Shown: positions 36,577-45,227 of the stretch, in pieces
How the letters are laid out: every line of letters starts with the position of its first letter
Position numbering within the stretch: the first letter of the stretch is position 1
NCBI RefSeq assembly: GCF_021088345.1
Contig: NZ_CP088156.1
Span: forward strand, 1,860,001-1,924,000
Length of the DNA stretch: 64,000 nt
Direction: 5' to 3'
Source of the DNA: Bradyrhizobium ontarionense
Lineage (GTDB): Bacteria; Pseudomonadota; Alphaproteobacteria; Rhizobiales; Xanthobacteraceae
Position numbers and translations under genes: made by a program
Notes under the pieces: model-generated
What the model was told of the DNA's origin: nothing
Databases searched by the model: none
What the model saw: only the letters and a program-made list of their open reading frames with translations

Positions 36577-37578
36577 ATGATTACACGACGCACATTCACC
36601 GCTGGCGCAGCCTCCCTGCTCGCCGCAACGCAGATTTCGACCCGCGCCCGCGCCGCCACGACCAACTGGGACATGTCGACGGTCTGGCCCGACGGCAACT
36701 TCCACACCCAGAACGCGATGGCGTTCGCCGAGGAAGTCAAGAAGCAGACCGGCGGCGCGGTCAACATCACCGTCAAGGCCGGCGGTCAGCTCGGCTTCAA
36801 GGGGCCCGAACATCTGCGCGCCGTGCGCGATGGCCTGGTGCCGCTGGCCGACGTGCTCAACATCCAGCAGGTCGGCGACGAGCCGTTCATGGGCGTCGAG
36901 AGCATCCCGTTCCTCGCCGGCTCGATGGACGAGCTCAAGGTGCTGCACAAATATGTGCGGCCCGAATATGAGAAGATCGCCGCGCGCAACAACCAGAAGA
37001 TCCTCTACATCGTGCCGTGGCCGACGCAGTACCTGCATCTCAAGGCCAAGGTTGCTGATGTGGCCGGGCTGAAGAACATCAAGATCCGCGTGCCCGACAA
37101 GAACGCGGTCGACATGCTCAACGCGGTCGGCATGGCCGCCGTGATGATCCCCTGGGGCGAGACCATCCCGGCGCTCGCCTCCGGCGCGGTGGCGGGCGTA
37201 TCCACCTCGGCGGTATCAGGCGTCGACGGCAAGTTCTGGGAGTTCCTCAAATACATCTACCCGACCAACCATGTGTGGTCGTCGCAGATGCTCAACGTGA
37301 ACCTGGATTCGTGGAAGGCGCTGACGCCGGAGCAGCAGAAGACGGTTGCTGACGTCGCTGCGAAGATGGAGCCCACCTTCTGGACCAATTCGCTCAAGGC
37401 CGACGCCGACAGCCTCAGCCGGCTCAAGGACGGCGGCATGGAGGTGGTGCCGGTGTCCGAGGCGATGATGACGGAGATCCGCACCAAGACAGCCCCGTTG
37501 ATGGACGCTTTCGTCAAGCGGGTGCCCGCGGCCGAACAGCCGGTGAAGGCCTATCTTGCCGAGATGAAACGTGGCTGA
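36577..37578 (+). CDS. dctP: TRAP transporter substrate-binding protein
   Basis: A 333-residue periplasmic DctP-type binding protein. A twin-arginine-like signal (ITRRTFTAGAASLLAATQIS, residues 2-21) is followed by the mature domain. Typical DctP features are the SMDELKVLHKYV stretch and, at about residue 165, the carboxylate-binding Arg in NIKIRVPDKNAVDML. The next gene overlaps its last 8 bases. The ligand is unknown but the hyuAB neighbours point to a cyclic amide or its carbamoyl/amino-acid product. Confidence 0.92.
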   Translation: MITRRTFTAGAASLLAATQISTRARAATTNWDMSTVWPDGNFHTQNAMAFAEEVKKQTGGAVNITVKAGGQLGFKGPEHLRAVRDGLVPLADVLNIQQVGDEPFMGVESIPFLAGSMDELKVLHKYVRPEYEKIAARNNQKILYIVPWPTQYLHLKAKVADVAGLKNIKIRVPDKNAVDMLNAVGMAAVMIPWGETIPALASGAVAGVSTSAVSGVDGKFWEFLKYIYPTNHVWSSQMLNVNLDSWKALTPEQQKTVADVAAKMEPTFWTNSLKADADSLSRLKDGGMEVVPVSEAMMTEIRTKTAPLMDAFVKRVPAAEQPVKAYLAEMKRG

Positions 37579-38176
37579 GGGTCTCCTGAACCTCTCACCC
37601 GCAACGCCGGCGAGCCTGAACGCGTCGGCGCCGGCGCCATTGCGGCTGCTGCTCGACGGCATCGACCGGCTCGGGCGCCTCGACGGCTGGATCGGCGGCG
37701 GCTGCCTGCTGACCCTGACGCTACTGATGCTCGCGGAGGTGACGACGCGGGCGCTGTCGAACGTGCTGCCGTTCTTCCCGCCGACCATCTCGATCGCCTG
37801 GGAATACTCGTCCTATCTGATGGCGGCCTCGTTCACCTTCGGCGCCGCCATGACGTTGCGGGTCGGCGGCCACATCCGCGTCGTGCTGCTCTTGAAGAAC
37901 GTTCCCGCGCCGGTGCAGCGGGCCCTGGAGGTGCTGGCGGCGGCCACCGGCTTCGCCTTCATGGCCTTCCTGACCTGGTCGATGACGAAGTTCGCCTTCG
38001 GCGCGTTCATGCGCGGCCAGGTCTCGACCTCGAGCGACACGCCGCTGTGGTTTCCGCAAGCCGTCGTCACCTTCGGCATGCTGCTGCTCACCTTGCAGTT
38101 CCTGGCCCGCGCGATTCAGGCGGCGCTGGGACTGCCCCTGGAGGACCACCGCATGAAGGCCTCGCCGGTCGAATGA
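37571..38176 (+). CDS. dctQ: TRAP transporter small permease (DctQ)
   Basis: A 201-residue protein with four membrane segments (for example LLTLTLLMLAEVTTRALSNV near residue 45), the DctQ architecture. The start codon is GTG at 37571, overlapping the end of dctP. The segment FTFGAAMTLRVGGHIRVVLL (about residue 84) with its G-H-I-R is a DctQ hallmark. Confidence 0.9.
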   Translation: MAEGLLNLSPATPASLNASAPAPLRLLLDGIDRLGRLDGWIGGGCLLTLTLLMLAEVTTRALSNVLPFFPPTISIAWEYSSYLMAASFTFGAAMTLRVGGHIRVVLLLKNVPAPVQRALEVLAAATGFAFMAFLTWSMTKFAFGAFMRGQVSTSSDTPLWFPQAVVTFGMLLLTLQFLARAIQAALGLPLEDHRMKASPVE

Positions 38177-38306
38177 GGGGGCGCGGACGACTCAAAACAA
38201 TCGTGTGGCCGCTGCAGGCGACTGCCAGCATCGGCAGCTGTCACTGGTGCGCCGGCAGGCGAGCCAGCGGACCGAATGCTCACTGGGACGCCCGCCCTCT
38301 CCACGC

Positions 38307-38517
38307 GTCGTTCCGGGGCGCGCGGAGCTTGAGGCCGACGCATGTCGGCCTCAAGTCGGAGCGCGAGCCCGGAACCCATAGCCACAGGATACGGTGCGAG
38401 GCACGCTCGCGGATACCAGGTCAACTCACAACGTCTGCCTGTGGTTATGGATTCCGGGCTCATTCGCGCTGCTCCGAAATGGCTTCGCCATTTCGCGCGC
38501 AAATGCCCCGGAATGAC
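38307..38517. repeat. Cloverleaf-shaped intergenic dyad repeat, copy 3
   Basis: The outer arms GTCGTTCCGGGGC (38307-38319) and GCCCCGGAATGAC (38505-38517) are near-complements and match the outer stem of copy 1. Three arms are inside: the perfect 12-bp hairpin CTTGAGGCCGAC/GTCGGCCTCAAG (38328-38355), the long arm GAGCCCGGAA/TTCCGGGCTC (38365-38461) and the perfect CGAAATGGC/GCCATTTCG (38475-38495). It separates dctQ from dctM in what would otherwise be one operon. Confidence 0.85.
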
Positions 38518-38591
38518 GGAGTGGGCGGACCAAGCCTGCCCTCCGCCCATCCCTTCCCGACCGCCCCACTCACCGCGGACTCCACCTCCCC

Positions 38592-39896
38592 ATGACCATC
38601 GAAGTCATCGCCCTGTTCGCCATCCTGTTCGCGCTGCTGGCCGGCGGCCTGTGGATCGGGCTCACGCTCGCCTTCACCGCGACCCTGCTGCTGGCGATGT
38701 TCCGCTCGATCCCGCTCGACAAGCTGCTTCCGCAATATGCCTGGAACATCCTGACCACCCAGGAGCTGCTGGCGCTGCCGCTGTTCATCCTGATGGGCGA
38801 GCTGCTGTTCCGCACCCGGCTGTCGCGCTCGCTGTTCCAGGGCCTGGCGCCATGGGCCGGCCTGCTGCCGGGCCGTCTGCTCCACGTCAACGTCATCGGC
38901 TGCACCATCTTCGCCGCGATCTCCGGCTCATCCGCCGCGACCACGCAGGTGATCGGCCGGATGTCGCTGAACGAGCTGCTGCGCCGCGGCTATTCGCGCG
39001 ACATCGCGATCGGCTCGCTCGCCGGCGCCGGCACGCTCGGCTTCCTGATCCCGCCGTCGAACATCATGATCATCTATGGCGTGCTCGGCGACGTTTCTAT
39101 TCTAAAGCTCTTCACTGCCGGCGTGCTGCCGGGGCTGCTGCTGGCCGGCACCTTCATGGGCTGGGTGATGCTGCACACGACCCTGAAGCCCGCGATGGTG
39201 CCAAAGGCGGAAGCGCAGCTGTCGCAGGTGCCGTGGGCGGAGCGCTTCGCCGCGCTGAAGGATCTGGCCCCGGCCCTGTTCCTGATCGCCTGCGTGCTCG
39301 GCTCGATGTATGGCGGCCTCGCCACGCCGTCCGAGGCGGCGGCCGTCGGCGTGCTCGGCGCGGCGCTGGTGGCCTATTTTCAGGGATCGATGTCGCTGCA
39401 GGTGGTGCGCGACGTGATGATCGGCTCGGTGATCACCTGCTCGATGATCGCGCTGATCGTGCTCGGCGCGTCGATCCTCGGCAATGCCGCAGCGTTCCTC
39501 GGCATTCCCCAGGCGGTCGCCGCCTTCGTGAAGGGGCTCGGCCTGTCGCCGTTCATGCTGATCGCCGTGCTGATCGTGTTCTACCTGATCCTCGGCTGTT
39601 TCCTCGACGGCTTCTCGATGATCGTGATGACGCTCCCGATCGTGCTGCCGATCGTGAAGGCGGCGGGTTTCGACGAGGTCTGGTTCGGGATCTTCCTGGT
39701 GCTGGCCGTCGAGATGGCCCAGATCACCCCGCCGGTCGGCTTCAACCTGTTCGTGATCCAGGGCCTGACGGAGGACGGCCTGGGCTACATCGCCCGCGTG
39801 ACCGCCCCCTACCTCATCATCATGGTCGCGTTCGTGCTGCTGCTCACGCTGTTCCCGGGCATCGTGACGATCCTGCCCCGGCTGCTCTACGGATAA
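38592..39896 (+). CDS. dctM: TRAP transporter large permease (DctM)
   Basis: A 434-residue DctM-type permease with about 12 hydrophobic segments. Landmarks are AISGSSAATTQVIGRMSLNE near residue 115, LAGAGTLGFLIPPSNIMIIY, and at the end ILGCFLDGFSMIVMTLPIVL and EMAQITPPVGFNLFVIQGLT. It forms the sodium-coupled conducting unit with DctQ. It is split from dctQ by 415 bp that hold only the cloverleaf repeat. Confidence 0.93.
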   Translation: MTIEVIALFAILFALLAGGLWIGLTLAFTATLLLAMFRSIPLDKLLPQYAWNILTTQELLALPLFILMGELLFRTRLSRSLFQGLAPWAGLLPGRLLHVNVIGCTIFAAISGSSAATTQVIGRMSLNELLRRGYSRDIAIGSLAGAGTLGFLIPPSNIMIIYGVLGDVSILKLFTAGVLPGLLLAGTFMGWVMLHTTLKPAMVPKAEAQLSQVPWAERFAALKDLAPALFLIACVLGSMYGGLATPSEAAAVGVLGAALVAYFQGSMSLQVVRDVMIGSVITCSMIALIVLGASILGNAAAFLGIPQAVAAFVKGLGLSPFMLIAVLIVFYLILGCFLDGFSMIVMTLPIVLPIVKAAGFDEVWFGIFLVLAVEMAQITPPVGFNLFVIQGLTEDGLGYIARVTAPYLIIMVAFVLLLTLFPGIVTILPRLLYG

Positions 39897-39905
39897 GCAG
39901 CCGTG

Positions 39906-41615
39906 TCAGGCCGCCCGCATGTTGTCGAGGAACTTCTCGACCTCGGCCTTGAGCCGCAGGCTTTCGCCGGACAGCGCCTGGGCCGAGGCGAACATCCGGT
40001 TGGAGCTTTCGCCGGTCTCGCCGGCCCCGCGCGCCGCGCTGCGGATGTTGTTGACGACGTCGGCGGTGCCGGTCGCGGCCGAGCGGACGCTATGGGTGAT
40101 GTTCTGGGTCGCCGCGCGCTGCTGCTCGACGGCGGCCGAGATCGACGCGGCAATGCCGTTGATGCGCTCGATGGTGGAGCCGATCGCCTTGATGGCGTCG
40201 ACCGATTCCTGGGTCACGGTCTGCATGTTGGCGATCTGGCTGGAGATCTCCTCGGTCGCCTTGGCGGTCTGCCCGGCCAGCGTCTTGACCTCCTGGGCGA
40301 CCACCGCAAAGCCGCGGCCGGCATCGCCGGCACGGGCGGCCTCGATCGTGGCGTTCAGGGCCAAGAGGTTGGTCTGCTCGGCGATCGAGGTGATCAGCTT
40401 GACGACGTCGCCGATGCGGTTGCCGGCGTCGGAGAGTTCCTTGATGCGCTGGTCGGTCGCCGTGGCCTGCTTGACCGCCTCGGCGGCGATGGCGTTGGAT
40501 TCCTGCACGCGGCGGATGATCTCCGCGATCGAGCCGGACAACTCGTCGGACGCCGCAGCCGCCGTACGAACATGCTCGGAGGCGGTTTCCGAGGCGCCCG
40601 CCGACTGCCCGGACAGGTCGGCCGTGGTGCGCGCCGTCTGGGTGAGCTGACGCGCCTCGCGCTCGAATTCGCTCGACGAGCTCAGCACGTTCTCGATGAT
40701 GCCGCCGATGCTGGCCTGGAACGAATCGACGAAACGCTGCAACTCGGCCTTGCGCTCCTCCACGGCCGCCGTCGCGGAGGCGGTCTGCTGTTCGCGCATC
40801 CGACGCCGCTCGCTCGCGGCGCTGCGGAACACAACCAGGCTGCGGGCAATCTCACCGATCTCGTCGCCACGATCGTCGGACTTGATCTGGACGTCCTCGC
40901 GGCCCTCGGCGATCGCGGTCAGCGCCTGCGTCACGGACGTCAAAGGCTTGGTGACGCGCCGGACGACCAGCATGGTGAGGCCGAGCACGAGCAGCGCGGC
41001 AATTGCGGCTGCAACGATCATGGTCTGCATCGCCTGCGACAGCATGGCGTCGAGCTCGGCCATGGGAACGCCGACATAGAGGATGCCGATCACCTTGCCC
41101 GCAGCATCGGTGACCGGGAAATACGCCGTCATGAACGGCTTGCCGAACAGCGTCGCCGGTCCCTTATAGGCCTCGCCGCGACGCAGCAGCGCCTGCGCCG
41201 GATGATCGGCGGCGAGCTGAGTGCCCACCGCGCGGTCGCCATTCTCCTTTTTCACATTGGTCGAGCGGCGCACGAACTGACCGTTGCCGTCGACGACGAA
41301 CAGCGTGGCGCTGCCGCCGACATAGGACACCGCGCGGTCGACGATCGCGTGATCCTTGATCTCGGGGATCGCGGGAATCTCGATGCGCGTAACGACGCCG
41401 TTCTGCACGCTGACTTTCGCGTCCTTGAAGGTTTCGGTGAACGTCAGCGCAAAGGTGCGCAGGTTGCCTTCGATGTCGCGTTTGGCGCGATCGGCGAAAT
41501 CCGACGTGAGCGACCAATACGCCGCACCGACGACGAGCGCCGTATTCAGCGCGATGACAACGGCGGCACAGATCAGCGCCTTGGTGCCGAGCTTCAATTT
41601 GACGGACAACGACAT
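39906..41615 (-). CDS. Methyl-accepting chemotaxis protein (Cache type)
   Basis: A 569-residue chemoreceptor. The first segment (about residues 10-32) and second (about 195-217) flank a Cache-like ligand domain with [40 protein letters not shown] and [22 protein letters not shown] follows ([20 protein letters not shown]), then the signalling coiled coil with [20 protein letters not shown] and [19 protein letters not shown]. The ligand type is unknown, but it is 10 bp convergent from dctM. Divergent from the photolyase gene. Confidence 0.93.
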   Translation of the reverse strand: MSLSVKLKLGTKALICAAVVIALNTALVVGAAYWSLTSDFADRAKRDIEGNLRTFALTFTETFKDAKVSVQNGVVTRIEIPAIPEIKDHAIVDRAVSYVGGSATLFVVDGNGQFVRRSTNVKKENGDRAVGTQLAADHPAQALLRRGEAYKGPATLFGKPFMTAYFPVTDAAGKVIGILYVGVPMAELDAMLSQAMQTMIVAAAIAALLVLGLTMLVVRRVTKPLTSVTQALTAIAEGREDVQIKSDDRGDEIGEIARSLVVFRSAASERRRMREQQTASATAAVEERKAELQRFVDSFQASIGGIIENVLSSSSEFEREARQLTQTARTTADLSGQSAGASETASEHVRTAAAASDELSGSIAEIIRRVQESNAIAAEAVKQATATDQRIKELSDAGNRIGDVVKLITSIAEQTNLLALNATIEAARAGDAGRGFAVVAQEVKTLAGQTAKATEEISSQIANMQTVTQESVDAIKAIGSTIERINGIAASISAAVEQQRAATQNITHSVRSAATGTADVVNNIRSAARGAGETGESSNRMFASAQALSGESLRLKAEVEKFLDNMRAA

Positions 41616-41733
41616 AAACCTTCCAGGAAGTGCAACTGGTTCTCAAAGTGCCCGTACTTCGTTTCGAACGAGTTATTTTCCGGGGAGTAGAATACCGGAA
41701 GTCATTTCGGAAGCGGCAATAAGATACCTGCTA

Positions 41734-43179
41734 ATGTCATCGCCCCCTATCATCGTATGGTTTCGCGAGAGCTTGCGACTATCTGACCACCCCGCGTTGT
41801 ATGCAGCAGCAGCGTCGGTAGCCCCCGTCGTTTGTAGTTACGTCTACGATCAGGAGAGCCCCGAGTTGCGGCGCCTCGGCGGTGCAACGCGCTGGTGGCT
41901 GGCGCAATCGCTGCGTGCACTCGGTGCCGATCTGCAGGCGCTCGGCGCCGACCTCGTCGTCCGCCGCGGGCCCGCAGCAAAAGTGCTCGGCCAGCTGGCG
42001 CGCGAGACGAAGGCCCGTGCGGTGTTCTGGAACGATGTCGCGCAGAGCGGACCACGCGCCGTGGCGGCGAACGTCGAATCGGCGCTCGGCGAGATTGACG
42101 TTGCATCACGCGTGTTTCCCGACGACCTGCTGATCGATCCAAGCAAGCTGCGCGGCAAGGATGGACGCGGCCCGCGCGTGTTCACGCCGTTCTGGAAGCG
42201 CGTGCTCGCCTTGGGCGATCCGCCGAAGCCACTGCCGCGGCCGGCAAGGCTGTCTTCCGTGTCGGTGGTCGCAAGCCTTGCCATCGATGAGCTTGCGCTG
42301 GAGCCCACCAGGCCGGACTGGGCCGGCGGCCTGCGCGCGACCTGGCAAGTCGGCGAGCGCGCAGCCCAGGGGCGCCTGGCCAGGTTCCTCGATGCCCCCG
42401 TGCGGACCTACGCCGCCAACCGCGACCGGCCCGACGTCGAGTCGACCTCCCGCCTGTCGGCGCATCTGCGATTCGGCGAAATCAGCCCGCGTCAGGTCTG
42501 GCACGCGGCGCGCTTCGCCGCAGCCGAGCGTCCCGCCTTCGCGCCCGGCATCGACAAGTTCCTGAGCGAGCTCGGCTGGCGCGAGTTCAGCCGCCACCTG
42601 CTCTACGACAATCCGGACCTCGCCACGCGCAACCTGCAGCCCTCCTTCAACGCGTTTCCGTGGACGCAGGATGGTGCGGCGCTGGCGGCGTGGCAGCGCG
42701 GACGGACCGGCTATCCGATCGTCGACGCCGGTATGCGCGAGCTCTGGCACACCGGCAGCATGCACAACCGCGTCCGCATGGTGGCTGCGTCGGTGCTGGT
42801 GAAGCATCTGCTGATCGACTGGCGGCTGGGCGAGCAGTGGTTCTGGGACACGCTGGTCGACGCCGATCCCGGCAGCAACCCGGCCAGCTGGCAATGGGTC
42901 GCAGGTTCTGGCGCCGATGCCGCACCCTACTTCCGTGTCTTCAATCCTATGCTGCAGGGCGAGAAGTTCGATTCCCAGGGGAGCTATGTACGGCGCTGGG
43001 TTCCCGAACTGGCGCGCCTGCCGGCCGCTCTGATCCATCAACCCTGGGCCGCCAAGCCGCTCGAACTCGCCGAGGCCGGCATCGCGCTCGGCCGGTCCTA
43101 CCCGGCGCCGATCGTCGATCACAAGCAGGGCCGCGAGCGCGCGCTTGCCGCTTATGCGACGCTGCGCACAAGTGATTAG
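41734..43179 (+). CDS. phrB: Deoxyribodipyrimidine photolyase
   Basis: A 481-residue class I cryptochrome/photolyase. The N-terminal antenna domain begins PPIIVWFRESLRLSDHPALY. The FAD-binding half is typical: STSRLSAHLRFGEISPRQVW (about residue 233), LGWREFSRHLLY, YPIVDAGMRELWHTGSMHNR, and NPASWQWVAGSGADAAPYFR with the Asn equivalent to the active-site Asn of the E. coli enzyme. It repairs UV-induced cyclobutane dimers with blue light. The ATG at 41734 is the natural start; the frame upstream has no coding character. Confidence 0.94.
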   Translation: MSSPPIIVWFRESLRLSDHPALYAAAASVAPVVCSYVYDQESPELRRLGGATRWWLAQSLRALGADLQALGADLVVRRGPAAKVLGQLARETKARAVFWNDVAQSGPRAVAANVESALGEIDVASRVFPDDLLIDPSKLRGKDGRGPRVFTPFWKRVLALGDPPKPLPRPARLSSVSVVASLAIDELALEPTRPDWAGGLRATWQVGERAAQGRLARFLDAPVRTYAANRDRPDVESTSRLSAHLRFGEISPRQVWHAARFAAAERPAFAPGIDKFLSELGWREFSRHLLYDNPDLATRNLQPSFNAFPWTQDGAALAAWQRGRTGYPIVDAGMRELWHTGSMHNRVRMVAASVLVKHLLIDWRLGEQWFWDTLVDADPGSNPASWQWVAGSGADAAPYFRVFNPMLQGEKFDSQGSYVRRWVPELARLPAALIHQPWAAKPLELAEAGIALGRSYPAPIVDHKQGRERALAAYATLRTSD

Positions 43180-43249
43180 TTGGGCTCGCTTTGACAGCAG
43201 AGAGAATCCAGCTATCGTCGCAAGGTTTCCAACAGATCGGGGGACCGAT

Positions 43250-43543
43250 ATGGACGACACCACACTCACCGACCCGACCATCGCAGCACCGAGCACGCCG
43301 CCCGAGGCCGCGAAGGATCCCGTGACCACCCCGGCGCCCAAGGCCAAGCGGGCGCCGAAGAAGACCTCCAAGAAGGCCGCACCCAAGCGGGCCGCTGCCA
43401 AGGCCAAGAAGGTTGCGACCAAGAAGTCGGCCAAGAAGACCGTGAAGAAGGCGGCAAAGAAGGCTGCGAAAAAGACCGCCAAGAAAGCAGCCAAGAAGGC
43501 CACGAAGAAAGCAGCCAAGAAGACGAAGAAGGCCAAGCGCTGA
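43250..43543 (+). CDS. Lysine/alanine-rich histone H1-like protein
   Basis: A 97-residue strongly basic protein. The first 28 residues are acidic/neutral ([20 protein letters not shown]). From about residue 31 to the end it is almost only Lys, Ala, Thr, Pro and Arg in repeats of KKAAKK and KKATKK type. This is the composition of bacterial H1-like nucleoid proteins, which bind DNA non-specifically. A GGGGGA ribosome site precedes ATG 43250. It is immediately downstream of the photolyase gene, perhaps co-transcribed. Confidence 0.85.
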   Translation: MDDTTLTDPTIAAPSTPPEAAKDPVTTPAPKAKRAPKKTSKKAAPKRAAAKAKKVATKKSAKKTVKKAAKKAAKKTAKKAAKKATKKAAKKTKKAKR

Positions 43544-43860
43544 GCTGCCTGGTCTGGCTGAAGGCAAGCAATCGCCTTCACCGATCGTCTCGGCGAAGCA
43601 ATCCAGTGCCCGGTCACGGGGACAATCTGGCGCTGGATTGTTTCGTTCGTCGTTGTTCGGCCGACTGCGGATAGCAGCTGTTTTCGGACAGCTCGCTGGA
43701 ACATGACGTTGACTGGGCCTTTGGCTCCTCGCCGCATTGCGGGAGAGGCGAGGCCGAGATGCTGCGAGATACTGATGGAGTCAGGGCCGATCGGGCGATT
43801 GTGGCGGCATCACACCCGGGGGCCGCACGGTCCAATCTGTGGCGGGCAAAGGCGCGACCG
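43544..43860. other. Intergenic region with a hairpin repeat
   Basis: No gene is recognisable. CAATCCAGTGCC (43599-43610) pairs with GGCGCTGGATTG (43629-43640) with one mismatch. The right arm continues into TTTCGTTCGTC, a pattern reminiscent of short Bradyrhizobium intergenic repeats. Confidence 0.5.
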
Positions 43861-44304
43861 TCACCAGGCGTCAGGACAGGGATCGACGATCTTCCAGAGC
43901 TCGACGCCGTTCTTGATCCGCTTCATCTCGGTGGTGAGACCACCGTTGCGCCGGATCCAGTCCTTCACCGTGTCGGGATAATAGGACATCAGCTCGGATG
44001 TCCCCTCGATGCTCGTGACCTTGATGCCGAAGGTGAAGGCCTTGTCGTAGTAGGCCTGGTGGAAGCCGAGACTTGCCTTCGGCGTGACGCAAACCTTGTT
44101 GAGCGGCACGATGCCGAACACGAGCGTACAGGCGGAGTTGCAGATGCCGTCGATAATGACCCGCTGACGCGTGTCCCGGATGTGCTTGTACTTTGCCTTG
44201 TACTCTTCGATGTAGCCGCCGTGATCGCGCGTGATGTGCAGGTCCGCGCGCGCCGGTGCGGCGGCGACCAGCGCGAGCACGACGAATGGAAGCAGGCGGT
44301 TCAT
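43861..44304 (-). CDS. Small exported protein with ClpP/serine-protease-like core
   Basis: A 147-residue protein with a signal peptide (MNRLLPFVVLALVAAAPARA). The mature part contains RVIIDGICNSACTLVFGIVP (Ser at about residue 55-58) and CVTPKASLGFHQAYYD. This Ser followed about 25 residues later by G-F-H resembles the crotonase/ClpP-like serine protease arrangement found in short periplasmic proteins of proteobacteria. Whether it is catalytic is uncertain because the Asp position is not clear. Two cysteines (about 53 and 57) and a third and fourth could form disulphides. ATG 44304 is chosen for the signal peptide. Confidence 0.65.
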   Translation of the reverse strand: MNRLLPFVVLALVAAAPARADLHITRDHGGYIEEYKAKYKHIRDTRQRVIIDGICNSACTLVFGIVPLNKVCVTPKASLGFHQAYYDKAFTFGIKVTSIEGTSELMSYYPDTVKDWIRRNGGLTTEMKRIKNGVELWKIVDPCPDAW

Positions 44305-44520
44305 GGATGGACGAAAACCCGGTCTCGTCTCGGCGAAGTCGCGGCAGGGACAAGGACCGTGCGCGCGACGCAATTGCCGGACCCTGTCATGAATTCGTTA
44401 AGCATGCGGAAAAGGACAAAAATTTGGCGAGCCGGTCACCTTTCCCGCACCCTTTCCGGCCCTTTCGAGTTAGATTGCCGGCCAAATGTCCGGCCTTAGG
44501 GCGATTTCCGGAGAAAACAC

Positions 44521-44787
44521 ATGAGCAAGCTTGCAATGGTCGCTGCCGCCTTGATCGTGGCTGCGGCAGCCCTGGTTCCGACCTCGTCGGAGGCCCGCGG
44601 CCATCATCGGCACCACCGCCACCACGCCTTCAACGGGCTACCCTACGCGATCAGCTACCTGCACAATTATGGCCCCGGGCCGGCGCCCGGCACTTTCGCG
44701 TTCTATGACGGCCCCTCGACCAACCACTGCTACCAGAGCTCCGCGGCCTATATCGGCCAGGATCGCCACCGGCATCCCTGCTTCTGA
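44521..44787 (+). CDS. Small secreted His-rich protein, unknown
   Basis: An 88-residue protein. Residues 1-25 are a signal peptide (MSKLAMVAAALIVAAAALVP then SSEA). The mature start is ARGHHRHHRHH, followed by a Tyr/Gly/Pro-rich middle and two Cys (CYQ... and the terminal PCF). Such His clusters can bind Ni, Zn or Cu. I recognise no family. Confidence 0.6.
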   Translation: MSKLAMVAAALIVAAAALVPTSSEARGHHRHHRHHAFNGLPYAISYLHNYGPGPAPGTFAFYDGPSTNHCYQSSAAYIGQDRHRHPCF

Positions 44788-44916
44788 CGACGCGGCACGG
44801 ACGGCGCCGTTAAAGCGGCATGAGTGTTCGCTGCATGTCACGTCCGACCGCCCTGAAGGCTGGCCTTGCTCGGCCAAGTCTGATATCCGGAGTTTCGCGG
44901 GGTGGTCCCGCAGCGC

Positions 44917-44993
44917 GCGCTCGTAGCTCAGCTGGATAGAGCATCGGATTTCGATTCCGAGGGTCGGGAGTTCGAATCTCTCCGAGCGCGCCA
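44917..44993 (+). tRNA. tRNA-Arg (anticodon TCG)
   Basis: A 77-nt cloverleaf: acceptor stem GCGCTCG with CGAGCGC, D-arm GCTCAGCTGGATAGAGC, anticodon stem TCGGA/TCCGA around TTTCGAT, T-arm GGGAGTTCGAATCTCTC, discriminator G and encoded CCA. It lies just before an integrase gene, so it is probably the attachment site of the island. Confidence 0.95.
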
Positions 44994-45181
44994 GGCCCGT
45001 CTTCGCCCCCCTTCACCCGCCATCGCCGATCATCACCGAAGCGCACGATAACACCTTGTGAGATCGTGGTTTTTCGCGCCTTCGGTGACTGCAGCGTACC
45101 ATCGGCGATCGTCGGCAAGCTCCGCCAGACCGTCCCTTTGGCCATCCCTCGACCTGAGTTAGAATCACCCTCACCTGAAAC

Positions 45182-45227
45182 GCTGCATTTTTCAGCGAGG
45201 GACAGGAGTTCGAATCTCCCGTGCAGC
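45182..45227 (+). repeat. tRNA 3'-end-like remnant overlapping the integrase start
   Basis: GGAGTTCGAATCTC is shared exactly with the T-arm of tRNA-Arg, with a 7-base loop TTCGAAT and a 4-bp stem. A 7-base strand GTGCAGC (45221-45227) follows it without gap, as an acceptor strand would, and pairs with GCTGCAT at 45182. D and anticodon arms are missing. It may be a second, decayed attachment site or a tRNA remnant carried by the element. Confidence 0.55.

Noticed and set aside
44810-45145. Open frame over tRNA-Arg on the minus strand
   Set aside because: The peptide GEIRTPDPRNRNPMLYPAEL is the typical translation of an antisense tRNA, not a gene.
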